From UBA1783 sp033808805 (GTDB lineage: Bacteria > Bacillota_I > Bacilli_A > Erysipelotrichales > Erysipelotrichaceae): DNA of 64,000 nucleotides. The stretch spans positions 32,753 through 96,752 of the forward strand of contig JAPXMY010000008.1 in NCBI GenBank assembly GCA_033808805.1, given 5' to 3'. The notes beneath the pieces are model-generated. The model saw only the letters and a list, made by a program, of their open reading frames with translations, was not told the origin of the DNA and made no database searches. Position 1 is the first letter of the stretch. Every line of letters starts with the position of its first letter. Shown piece after piece: positions 8,778 through 16,638 of this stretch. A program made the translations under genes and the position numbers.

Positions 8778-9903
8778 CAATTTTCCTTTCCACAAATTTA
8801 TATAGGTAACCTTCTCTAAATCTACGTAATTTAATAATGTCATCAGTATTTGAAATTTTTCCTACAACATTAACTTTTTCATTTTTTTCTTTTTGGATAA
8901 ACATAACTTTTAACTCACCCGAATAGCGTTTATAAAGTTCATTATCAATTGTAATCATTCCAGGCTCTATTTCTATATCATTATTTTTGATGATTGAAGT
9001 AGCGAATTCAGCCATTTCCCTAGTAGTTTGAGACCTTAAACAGTCAAACGAAGAATCAAAACGGAATTGATGTTCCTTTAATACAATTTCTTTTTCAACA
9101 TCAGTTATGCTACTAAACAGATTAACTTCTATTTCAACTACTCTATCAAGTGGTTCTTGTAGTAGATTTAAAATTTGCTTAACCTGAACAAACTCTTCTT
9201 CGCTCAACCACTCATCTGCCATCATAAAAGCAGACAAGTCATAATTCAAATATAAATCAGCTAATATAAAAGAAATTTCTTGATATCTGTGTTTTTCAAC
9301 TGTGCACAATCCTTCATATATTGGTCCTCTAGGGTTTAAATATGATGGGATACAGTAATAAACCGGTATACCTTTTTCTTTAAAATATTTATCCTGCTTT
9401 TGAGCAAAGGTTTCATCTAAACCTGTGTCAGGTTGAGGGTAAAAATTATGACAAGCTCTAATTTCCATTTTTTCATCAATGTCTTTCAATAGTTTGATTT
9501 CTTCTTTTATCTCTTGCTTGTTATAAATAGAGGCATTTACAACAACTCCTTTAAAAGATAGCACTGAATATAGTTTCCTTGTTTTTTCTATATCACTGCC
9601 ATAATCTATCCTTATAAAATCAAAATCTATTTTTTTCAAACTTTCTAATATTTGATTGTTTTCTAAAATTTCATCAAAGAAATAACCACCAATATCAACA
9701 GTAACTTCTAACTCCTTTTCTTTAGCAAGTTTAGAAATCAAACCAAAAGCTTTTATCTGTTCTTTTAAAGGAATTTCAGGTAAATGAATGGTAGTGAAAA
9801 CTTCATCAAAACCATATTTTGATGCTAACTCTATAGTTTTTTCAACTTTTCTTTCATACTCATCACTTAAAAGATGAGGATATATTGCAATCGACTTAAT
9901 CAT
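8767..9903 (-). CDS. mupG: 6-phospho-N-acetylmuramidase (MupG/DUF871)
   Basis: Member of the DUF871 family, whose Staphylococcus aureus member MupG hydrolyses MurNAc-6P-GlcNAc in the cytoplasm. It has 378 residues: an N-terminal TIM barrel (to about residue 240, with FTTIHLPE, TVDIGG, RIDYG, ACHNFYP and the PxGPIYEGL segment) and a C-terminal cyclophilin-like domain (with RYSGEL, VNVVGKI). ATGA overlap with the EIIA gene and 11-bp overlap with the DUF3284 gene show tight coupling. With murQ two genes on and a MurP-like transporter upstream, peptidoglycan disaccharide salvage is the natural role. A second family member lies at 44.9-46.0 kb. Confidence 0.88.
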   Translation of the reverse strand: MIKSIAIYPHLLSDEYERKVEKTIELASKYGFDEVFTTIHLPEIPLKEQIKAFGLISKLAKEKELEVTVDIGGYFFDEILENNQILESLKKIDFDFIRIDYGSDIEKTRKLYSVLSFKGVVVNASIYNKQEIKEEIKLLKDIDEKMEIRACHNFYPQPDTGLDETFAQKQDKYFKEKGIPVYYCIPSYLNPRGPIYEGLCTVEKHRYQEISFILADLYLNYDLSAFMMADEWLSEEEFVQVKQILNLLQEPLDRVVEIEVNLFSSITDVEKEIVLKEHQFRFDSSFDCLRSQTTREMAEFATSIIKNNDIEIEPGMITIDNELYKRYSGELKVMFIQKEKNEKVNVVGKISNTDDIIKLRRFREGYLYKFVERKIDES

Positions 9904-10349
9904 TTTCTCTCAATCCTGATGAAATCTTCTTCAAGATAATCAATTTTTTCATCATCTTTTAATAGCGTTATCTTTTCACCACTCAAAAACACAATAGCAG
10001 TAGCTGTATTTCCTGTTTTTTCTTGCAATTTATTAATATCCGTAGTTATTAATAAATCTCCTTTTTTAACCCTTTTTCCAACCTTTTTATGAACTTTATT
10101 CATACCTTGTATTTTATAAGTTTCCACCCCTATATGAATCATAATTTGTAATCCATATCTATCTTCAAGACACATTGCGTGGCCACCAGGACAAACTACT
10201 TTAACTTCACAATCAAATGGAGCAACTATTCTATTACCAGTTAAAAACATCCCATAACCATCACCCATAGTTTTTTCCGCAATTATTTCATCTGGAAATT
10301 TTTCAATATTGAAACATTTACCCTTTGCTGGGCTAGCAAATTCTCTCAT
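9900..10349 (-). CDS. PTS glucose-family EIIA
   Basis: Cytoplasmic phosphocarrier of the Crr/glucose type, 149 residues. His72 in MIHIGVET is the expected phosphorylation site and His57 (GGHAM) the accompanying active-site histidine. The start is the second ATG, because AAAGGA lies between the two possible starts. The MurP-like EIIBC upstream has B and C domains but no A domain, and MurP-type permeases need a separate glucose-type EIIA, so this is its likely partner. It is followed by mupG with a 4-bp overlap. Confidence 0.92.
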   Translation of the reverse strand: MREFASPAKGKCFNIEKFPDEIIAEKTMGDGYGMFLTGNRIVAPFDCEVKVVCPGGHAMCLEDRYGLQIMIHIGVETYKIQGMNKVHKKVGKRVKKGDLLITTDINKLQEKTGNTATAIVFLSGEKITLLKDDEKIDYLEEDFIRIERK

Positions 10350-10452
10350 ATATCTATTTCCTTTCATTTATCTTGTTTTAGTTAATCGTATTAATCGTTA
10401 AAATATTCTCTATCTATATAATCCAATCATCTTAAATTAATACTAGTTCATT

Positions 10453-10563
10453 ATTTAATGATATCTAAAGATAAAGTTTCAAAAAATATTTTTCAATTAT
10501 TTTTTGATTCAGTATATATTCTTTTTATACCTTTTTAAATTAGTATAATTACAACTTTATCTT
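10453..10563 (-). promoter_or_regulatory. Candidate control region of the EIIA-mupG-murQ transcript
   Basis: An 11-bp word, AAGATAAAGTT, occurs at 10468-10478 and in inverted orientation at 10553-10563. The first copy overlaps a possible minus-strand -35 (TTGAAA, complement of 10477-10482), with a weak -10 (TTAAAT) 18 bp on. Because a terminator separates this region from the upstream EIIBC gene, a promoter here is expected. The paired copies could bind the AraC-type regulator encoded at 12.2-13.0 kb; this is inference. Confidence 0.35.
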
Positions 10564-10585
10564 CAAACTCCATTTCCAATTTCCT

Positions 10586-10622
10586 TCTAAAAATCAAGGC
10601 CCGTAATAGCGGACCTTGATTT
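10586..10622 (-). terminator. Terminator of the EIIBC gene
   Basis: AAATCAAGG (10591-10599) pairs with CCTTGATTT (10614-10622). On the minus strand the stem runs into TTTTTAG. It separates the EIIBC gene from the EIIA-mupG-murQ genes. Confidence 0.85.
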
Positions 10623-10642
10623 CAGGACATTATATTAACAGA

Positions 10643-12007
10643 CTAATCTCTAAATGAATCTATTGCTGAATCTTTTGCACCTACAAAGAAGGTAATAATT
10701 GCGCCAGCAGCAATTGATACAGCATAAGATAAGTAATAAGCACCTGGTCTAGTGTTGACAAGGCCACCAAGGATACCAGAAACATTCATTGTTACTGCCC
10801 CTTGCCCTGGGAATAACCCTAGAACAATTCCACCTACAAATGCGCCAAGACAAGCGGTAATGAATGGTCTTCCTAATGGTAAAGATACACCAAAGATTAG
10901 AGGCTCACCAATACCTAAGATACCAGCAGGTAATCCAGCAATAGCAGCTTCTCTTAAACCCTTTTCATTTTTGTATCTTAACATTAATCCTATAGCAGCA
11001 CCTACTTGACCACCACCAGCAAGTGAACAACAAGAATACAATGGCGTATAACCTAAGTTCTGGATAAATGTAGTATGAACTGGTGATAAACCATGATGCA
11101 TACCTGTCATAACTAACGGTAAGAATAATGCTGCAATGATACCAAATGCAACCGGCCCCACATTATCAAGCAACCATAAGAACAAGTTTGTTACTACATC
11201 AGTAACAACTCCAGCAACTGGTTGCAAAATATAAATTGTTGCTAAACCCACCACAACAATTGATATAACAGGAGGGACGTGGATTTTCAGTGCATCTGGG
11301 ACTGCTGCTCTTACTTTCTTTTCAACAAGAGCAATCAGTATACCTGCTACCATTGCAGCTAAAGTTCCACCACGACCATTAACTATTGTTATTCCAAATA
11401 ATCCTTGTGTACCAGCTAAAGCACCTAAGTTGATGATGATACCACCAGCTACTAAACCTAAATAAGGGTTACCACCCATAACTTTAGCAGAAGATGCTGC
11501 AACTGCAATGTTCAAATAAGCAAAGAAAGTACTTGCTAAAACATTTAACGCAAACATAAATGTTGATTCACTAGGATTAAACAAAGTTAATGCCGGATTG
11601 ATGTTCCATAAGGTAGTAAATATCTTCATGATACCAAAGATTAAACCAGCACCAGCAAACACAGGAATTAAAGGTGTAAATACTTTTGAGAAAATCTCAA
11701 AGACTCCTGTAGCTGACTTTTTAGTCATTACAGCTTCTCCCACATTTACACTAAGTTGAATACCAGGAATTAATTTAATCTCATCACAAACTGTGTCAGC
11801 GACACCAGGGCCAACTACAATTTGAGGTTCGGTATCCGTACCTGCAATTCTTAGCACCCCTTTAATCGAGGTCAATGCCTCCTTATTAACCTTGCTTCCA
11901 TCTTTTACCACAACTCTAAGACGAGTCATACAGTTTTCAACAGAAACAATATTTTCAGCGCCGCCTAGACCTTCAATAATTAAAATTGATAATTTTTTTT
12001 CACTCAT
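10643..12007 (-). CDS. murP: PTS EIIBC, N-acetylmuramic acid (MurP)-like
   Basis: Membrane permease that imports and phosphorylates a sugar. It has 454 residues. The N-terminal EIIB domain has the phosphorylated Cys26 in ENCMTRLRV; the EIIC domain from about residue 100 has some ten hydrophobic segments, the conserved TGMHHGLSP and the substrate-loop motif GIGEPLIFG. The B-C order without an A domain, and the glucose/sucrose-superfamily motifs, match MurP of MurNAc salvage; the murQ and mupG genes downstream support this. A sucrose- or trehalose-type substrate cannot be excluded from motifs alone. The ATG follows AAAGGGAG closely. It has its own terminator. Confidence 0.75.
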   Translation of the reverse strand: MSEKKLSILIIEGLGGAENIVSVENCMTRLRVVVKDGSKVNKEALTSIKGVLRIAGTDTEPQIVVGPGVADTVCDEIKLIPGIQLSVNVGEAVMTKKSATGVFEIFSKVFTPLIPVFAGAGLIFGIMKIFTTLWNINPALTLFNPSESTFMFALNVLASTFFAYLNIAVAASSAKVMGGNPYLGLVAGGIIINLGALAGTQGLFGITIVNGRGGTLAAMVAGILIALVEKKVRAAVPDALKIHVPPVISIVVVGLATIYILQPVAGVVTDVVTNLFLWLLDNVGPVAFGIIAALFLPLVMTGMHHGLSPVHTTFIQNLGYTPLYSCCSLAGGGQVGAAIGLMLRYKNEKGLREAAIAGLPAGILGIGEPLIFGVSLPLGRPFITACLGAFVGGIVLGLFPGQGAVTMNVSGILGGLVNTRPGAYYLSYAVSIAAGAIITFFVGAKDSAIDSFRD

Positions 12008-12191
12008 AAGCTCCCTTTAAATAAATTATTTATCTCCTTTCCTTAATAATGGCTTTTATAGTTTAAGCTTAACTTTTAACATGCAAGCATAAAAATATTA
12101 TTGTTCTCTTCTTGATTGCATATACCTCTATTAACTAAACTTTACCATTTAAGGATCTGATTTAAAATGTTCTTAACGATAAAGTATTTAA

Positions 12192-12962
12192 CTATTTCGA
12201 AACTATGTATTTCTTCTTAAAGTCACTAGGAGCTATGCCAATAATGTTTTTAAAAGCTCTAGAAAATGCATAAATACTTGCAAATCCACAATTTTCAGCA
12301 ATATCACCAATACTATAAGAATCATATAAAAGCATCTCCTTAGCTTTTTCTATTCTTTTTTCAGTTGCATACTCATAAGGTGACAAACCATATTTTTCTT
12401 TAAACAGTCTTCTAAAATACACTTCAGATATATTAGATTTTTTAGCCACTTCACTAATATCTAGATTAACATCACAGGCATGTTTTTCAAGATGTTTGAC
12501 TGATGATTCCATTATTTTATACTTTTCATCCAATTTTCCATAACCAATTATTCTAGCAGTCATATTATACAAATTGCTTAGGTCCATTAAAATGTGAGAC
12601 GTTCTAGAAAACATGTTTTTCTTTTCCATATTTAAATATCCTTTATAGAAAGATTTAGCTTCACTTATTTCAAACATATAAACACCTTTAAAATGTCCAT
12701 CATATAATTCAAAATCTATAACTGGAAAAGAACCATCTTCTATAACTTCAAATCTATAGTCAGTATCTTTAGCAATCATTAAACAATGGTTATTATCAAT
12801 CAAATATTTTTTTCCACCACTTTCATAAATCGCTCTACCACCAACACAAAAAACATAGCCATTAAACATTCTTGTTTTAATATGCCTTTTATCACCTTTT
12901 TTATATTTTTTTAAAAGTAATCGACCAACATTTTTAAACCTTAAATTTTCTAATATATTCAT
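12192..12962 (-). CDS. AraC/XylS-family transcriptional regulator
   Basis: Probable sugar-responsive activator, 256 residues. The N-terminal about 140 residues are cupin-like (VFCVGGRAIYESGGKKYLI) and the last about 100 form the double helix-turn-helix of the family, with VAKKSNISEVYFRRLFKEK and IAENCGFASIYAFSRAFK. An AGAAGGGAG ribosome site precedes the ATG. It is the first gene upstream of the MurP-like transporter in the same direction, with a gap of 184 bp. It therefore probably controls this salvage block; the ligand (MurNAc-6P or a precursor) is a guess. Confidence 0.9.
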   Translation of the reverse strand: MNILENLRFKNVGRLLLKKYKKGDKRHIKTRMFNGYVFCVGGRAIYESGGKKYLIDNNHCLMIAKDTDYRFEVIEDGSFPVIDFELYDGHFKGVYMFEISEAKSFYKGYLNMEKKNMFSRTSHILMDLSNLYNMTARIIGYGKLDEKYKIMESSVKHLEKHACDVNLDISEVAKKSNISEVYFRRLFKEKYGLSPYEYATEKRIEKAKEMLLYDSYSIGDIAENCGFASIYAFSRAFKNIIGIAPSDFKKKYIVSK

Positions 12963-13087
12963 CTATACTCCCTTCTGCATTTGTCTAATCTTTTAACATC
13001 AAAAGATGTCTCAATGAAAGATAAGAACAGGTAATTTAATTATAACTAGTCTAATGCTATCTGTTTTCAATAGTTGTTTCTTTTATT

Positions 13088-13666
13088 TTACAACTTCATT
13101 TCAGGTAAATGACCTTCTGTTGCATTTTCTCGATGAAAGATTTTAGCTGGATTTCCAATTACAATACTATGATCAGGAACATCAAAGTTAACAAATGTGT
13201 TTGGAGCGATTAATACGTCATTTCCAATTTTTATGTTTCCTACAACAGTTGAATTTGTTCTAACAACAACCCGATCACCAAAAGTAGGAACTCCTTTTCT
13301 TTTACCTCTAATATCTCTTCCTATCGTAACATTATGTGTCAAAAAGAAATGGTTACCAAAGGTTGCTTTGCCATTAAGTACAATACTGCCCCAATGACCA
13401 ATAATAAGACCCTTACCAATAGTCATATTATTCTCAAAAGAAATACCAGTCTTTAATTCTAGACGATGTAATTTCCATTCAAGATATTTTTTCCAGATAG
13501 TATCTTGATTAGCTTGTAAAAGTCGATATGCTTTCGTTACTTTCCATTCATACCCATTTAGATATTCTTTCGATACTCTATGATTTTTAAATTCATACAA
13601 AAAGTTATAATCATATTCTATCATCTCTTTATATTTATTATTTTTTGGCGAAAGAGTAAATCTCAT
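13088..13666 (-). CDS. Serine acetyltransferase-like hexapeptide-repeat transferase
   Basis: A 192-residue acyltransferase with a left-handed beta-helix. The first about 85 residues are helical, then come hexapeptide repeats from GISFENNMTIG to the PDHSIVIGNPAKI end piece typical of serine O-acetyltransferase and related sugar acetyltransferases. Two histidines in IIGHWGS and LTHNVTIG match the two active-site histidines of CysE. The aspartate that precedes the first in CysE (IDHG) is glycine here, so the acceptor may not be serine. No cysteine synthase or polysaccharide gene is adjacent. It stands alone on the minus strand. Confidence 0.75.
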   Translation of the reverse strand: MRFTLSPKNNKYKEMIEYDYNFLYEFKNHRVSKEYLNGYEWKVTKAYRLLQANQDTIWKKYLEWKLHRLELKTGISFENNMTIGKGLIIGHWGSIVLNGKATFGNHFFLTHNVTIGRDIRGKRKGVPTFGDRVVVRTNSTVVGNIKIGNDVLIAPNTFVNFDVPDHSIVIGNPAKIFHRENATEGHLPEMKL

Positions 13667-13792
13667 TAATCAACCCTCCTTAAATATTATCTATAATTTA
13701 TTTATACCACAATTTATTAAACTTGCAGACACAATTTTTAACAATTTCGAAACAATCATATCCATATTAAAAAAAGTTTCTATATCACTAAT

Positions 13793-13821
13793 TTGAAAAC
13801 TACTACGGATATTATTATAAT
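13793..13821 (+). promoter_or_regulatory. Strong sigma-A-type promoter
   Basis: TTGAAA (13793-13798) and TATAAT (13816-13821) are spaced 17 bp. The transcript would run through the decayed fragment and the GGGGAAC hairpin toward the MerR gene. Confidence 0.75.
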
Positions 13822-13839
13822 TAATACAATAACAAGGGA

Positions 13840-13948
13840 TGAAACCCTATGATTTTTATGAAATAATTATAAACGCTTAGAACAATTGTGTGGTGATCTT
13901 TTGAATGATGACCGTGGTGTTTCAGTCTACATTGATAGATTGTTATAA
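13840..13948 (+). pseudogene. Decayed fragment of a small unrecognised gene
   Basis: Directly after the strong promoter an ATG opens the peptide MKPYDFYEIIINA and then stops. One frame over, starting just before that stop, the sequence continues as NNYKRLEQLCGDLLNDDRG and VSVYIDRLL before a stop. Joined by a single-base shift near 13868, the two read as one small soluble protein of about 36 residues that ends abruptly beside the GGGGAAC inverted repeat. This looks like the 5' remnant of a longer gene that was cut by an insertion or deletion. The family is not identified. Confidence 0.4.
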
Positions 13949-13958
13949 TATTTTATTC

Positions 13959-14009
13959 AAAATTGGGGAACTATTTAGCTATTTTTACCACAAAAAGTTC
14001 CCCAATTTT
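13959..14009. repeat. Perfect 14-bp inverted repeat (GGGGAACT element)
   Basis: AAAATTGGGGAACT (13959-13972) and AGTTCCCCAATTTT (13996-14009) are exact complements with a 23-nt loop. The arms resemble the half-sites near 5.13-5.17 kb. It could be a miniature inverted-repeat element, the scar of an insertion sequence, or a terminator for the decayed fragment. The rest of the 13667-14102 gap holds the promoter and fragment described separately, and no other gene. Confidence 0.6.
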
Positions 14010-14102
14010 AACTTATTCAATAATTTTAAAAATAATTTCAAAAACTATATTGACCTTATAGTTTACTATAATGATACATTTCAATTAGAAAGGAGATCGC
14101 TT

Positions 14103-14888
14103 ATGACCATAAAAGAATTTGCCAAGATATGTGGATGCAACAGTCAGACTCTTAGATACTATGATGCCATGGGTCTTCTTAAGCCTAAAACCGTAGATCG
14201 CTATTCCGGATATCGCTACTACGATGAAAAACAGGCACTAGAGTATGTAAAGATTAAAAATCTTCAGGAAGCTGGCTTTTCTTTAGAAGAAATCAAGGAA
14301 CTTCTTAAAAAAGATGACGATTCAATTTATAAAGCCTTTGAAGAAAAAATTAAAGAACAACAGGATAAGCTAGAGCGTATCAAGTCAATTCAGAAGTCAT
14401 ACTGTAACGAACTAAAAGAAATGGAAAACAAATTAAAAGAGTTAAAAAAACAAGTTGTCGATGAAATGGAAAATTATAATCCAACTGAGGAATTTGGTAT
14501 TAGCCAAGATAAATACCAAAACATTGTAGAAAGAGTTCAAGAGTTCTTTGATGATATTATCGATAGTGGTGATGATTCACGTATTATCACATCAGAGGAA
14601 AAAATCGATAGAGAATTCTTCCTTGATAATCCTAAGCACATAAAACTATACGAAAAACATGATTGGTCAAACGTCAAAGACTTCATAAGTGAAATCCCAA
14701 ACCTTGAAGAAGGAAAAGATTATGTTTTATATATTGAAGTGAATAAGGACAAAATAAGCAGCGCTTTTGCCAGTACGATGGTTAATCTACTATTAAAAGA
14801 TAACCAAAATAAAGGCTCAATCGCTTGCACAGTAGAAGAAAGCACTGATAGCAACAACCATTTCTGGCTTTTTGAAAGTAAGGAATGA
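14103..14888 (+). CDS. MerR-family transcriptional regulator
   Basis: A 261-residue regulator. Residues 1-70 are the MerR winged helix (FAKICGCNSQTLRYYDAMGLL, then YSGYRYYD); residues 75-120 form a lysine/glutamate-rich coiled coil (dimerisation). The last about 130 residues are an acidic ligand-sensing domain I do not recognise. The start is the ATG after AGAAAGGAGATC; an upstream in-frame start would add 66 unrelated residues that overlap the GGGGAAC repeat. The stop is TGA. The next gene in the same direction is a MATE exporter, so the regulator probably senses a toxic compound and adjusts export. Confidence 0.92.
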   Translation: MTIKEFAKICGCNSQTLRYYDAMGLLKPKTVDRYSGYRYYDEKQALEYVKIKNLQEAGFSLEEIKELLKKDDDSIYKAFEEKIKEQQDKLERIKSIQKSYCNELKEMENKLKELKKQVVDEMENYNPTEEFGISQDKYQNIVERVQEFFDDIIDSGDDSRIITSEEKIDREFFLDNPKHIKLYEKHDWSNVKDFISEIPNLEEGKDYVLYIEVNKDKISSAFASTMVNLLLKDNQNKGSIACTVEESTDSNNHFWLFESKE

Positions 14889-14895
14889 AATAGCA

Positions 14896-14939
14896 AAAGT
14901 TCTTGAATTGTTAAAATGACTTTCAAGAACTTTTTTTAT
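14896..14939 (+). terminator. Terminator between the MerR and MATE genes
   Basis: AAAGTTCTTGAA (14896-14907) pairs exactly with TTCAAGAACTTT (14922-14933), followed by a T run. The MATE gene therefore depends on readthrough or on its own promoter in the following 60 bp. Confidence 0.88.
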
Positions 14940-14999
14940 TATTGTGTTTCTTTAGCATTGAAATGCTTTTATAATAATTGTAAAAGGAAGGTTTTTACT

Positions 15000-16316
15000 A
15001 TGCTATCTAAAATAAAAGCATCGCTTAAAAATATTAACTATAAATTATACTTTGCACTCATTATCTTAGGTTTATCACCTGCAATCTATACCACAGTAAG
15101 AGTCTTTTTCTTAGGTCAATTGCCTGGTGATTGGTCTTATTCAATTGCTGGACAACTTTCCTGGGTTAATCTTCTTTATGAGATATTAAATGAAGCTATA
15201 ATACTACCTCTATTCTTTTTTGTTGGTAAAGTTGTCGATGAAAAAGAAGACTTTGCTAATCGTATTCGTACAGGATTATTAATATCTTTAACTCTCTACT
15301 CTTTTCTTTCAATAATCCTAATAATATTTATTGAACCTATTCTAACTTTAATGGCTGCAAACACAGAAATTATAGAAGCCTCAGCTTCATATATTCGTAT
15401 TGAAAGTATTGCTAACATTTTCTCAATATTGACCCAATTTGCACTTGTTGCTCTTGTCACCATTGATAAAAGCAGATACCTTTATATTCTTACAGCAGCA
15501 AAACTTGTTCTCAATATTATATGTGATACCTTTCTGGTTTCAACATTACCAATATCATTAAACCTTGGTGTTAATGGAATTGGATATTCAAATATTATCG
15601 TAAACTTACTACTATTTATCGTTATGATTATCTTACTTTCAAAAGAAGGAATCAAAGTATTCACAAAAGAAAAACTCAATTTTAGCTGGACAAAACAATT
15701 AGTCAAAGTTGGAGCTATTTCAGGATTAGAATCATTTGTCCGCAATCTCGCCTATATGGTAATGATTGCCAGGATGGTCAATGTTGTTGGTGAACAAGGA
15801 ACTTACTGGGTAGCCAATAGTTTCATCTGGGGTTGGCTACTGCTTCCTGTCCTTCAACTTGGCGAATTAATCAAACAGGAAGTCGCAACCGATCAAGATA
15901 ACATTAGAAAAAACTCACTGGGCTATTTTGCATTAACAGCTATAATTTCTATCTTGTGGATTATAAGTATTCCTTTATGGAAACCGTTTATGAGTAATAT
16001 CCTTGGTTTTGGTGATGTTGAAAAACTATTTAACCTTGTACTAGTATTAATAGGCTTTTACATATTGTTTGCTTTTCAAAATGTCTTCGATGCCACATTT
16101 TATGGACTTGGTAAAACTCACTACATGTTATTTGAATCAGTAGTAACCAACACCATCTACTATGGCATAGCATTTATCCTTTATATCAATAATCTTTGGA
16201 CTCCAACTCTAATAGGCATAGCATTAATGTTCGGCTTAGGCAATGCTTTTGATAGTGTTGTTTCTTTACTTGCGTATATATACTTGTTAAAAAAAGAGAA
16301 AATTAATATATTTTAA
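15000..16316 (+). CDS. MATE-family multidrug/cation antiporter
   Basis: Integral membrane exporter of 438 residues with about twelve hydrophobic segments in two six-helix halves. The general MatE fold is seen in the repeated LGVNGIGYSNII-type segment and the second-half block LVKVGAISGLESFVRNLAY. The start is the ATG behind AAAAGGAAGG; a longer reading from an upstream ATG would run through the terminator. The first half starts with a less usual PAIYTTVRVFFLGQLPGDW. Pairing with the MerR gene suggests drug or metabolite efflux; the substrate cannot be read from sequence. Confidence 0.85.
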   Translation: MLSKIKASLKNINYKLYFALIILGLSPAIYTTVRVFFLGQLPGDWSYSIAGQLSWVNLLYEILNEAIILPLFFFVGKVVDEKEDFANRIRTGLLISLTLYSFLSIILIIFIEPILTLMAANTEIIEASASYIRIESIANIFSILTQFALVALVTIDKSRYLYILTAAKLVLNIICDTFLVSTLPISLNLGVNGIGYSNIIVNLLLFIVMIILLSKEGIKVFTKEKLNFSWTKQLVKVGAISGLESFVRNLAYMVMIARMVNVVGEQGTYWVANSFIWGWLLLPVLQLGELIKQEVATDQDNIRKNSLGYFALTAIISILWIISIPLWKPFMSNILGFGDVEKLFNLVLVLIGFYILFAFQNVFDATFYGLGKTHYMLFESVVTNTIYYGIAFILYINNLWTPTLIGIALMFGLGNAFDSVVSLLAYIYLLKKEKINIF

Positions 16317-16374
16317 ATATATTCTCAGGTAAATCATATCTATTGTTGTCTGTAATAAAATAATAGGGTAATAA

Positions 16375-16448
16375 GAAAATGTAGATAAATTATTGAATTA
16401 AGAGAAAATAACAATAATTCATCCACATTTTCTCATATTTTTTTTAAA
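16375..16448. repeat. 21-bp imperfect inverted repeat, terminator-like
   Basis: The arms at 16375-16395 and 16412-16432 match at 19 of 21 positions. The two mismatches become G-U pairs only in a minus-strand transcript. A T-rich tract follows on the plus strand, so it may end the MATE transcript. The rest of the 16317-16638 gap is A/T-rich with no recognisable gene. Confidence 0.55.
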
Positions 16449-16638
16449 AATATTTCCTACAGAAATGAACATGTATACTCATTAATTATCGTAATGCATT
16501 TACTATAAAACAATGCTAAAATAATGTCATAAGATATATGTTTTTTAACTCATTAATTTATCTAAATAGTTTGCCATAAATAAGTCAAACAACGTTTTAT
16601 TGCAATTCTATTACTTAAGAATAAAAAAGGAGACAACA

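Noticed and set aside
13905..14102. N-terminal extension of the MerR regulator
   Set aside because: It crosses the GGGGAAC inverted repeat, has no family similarity, and a strong ribosome site precedes the ATG at 14103.
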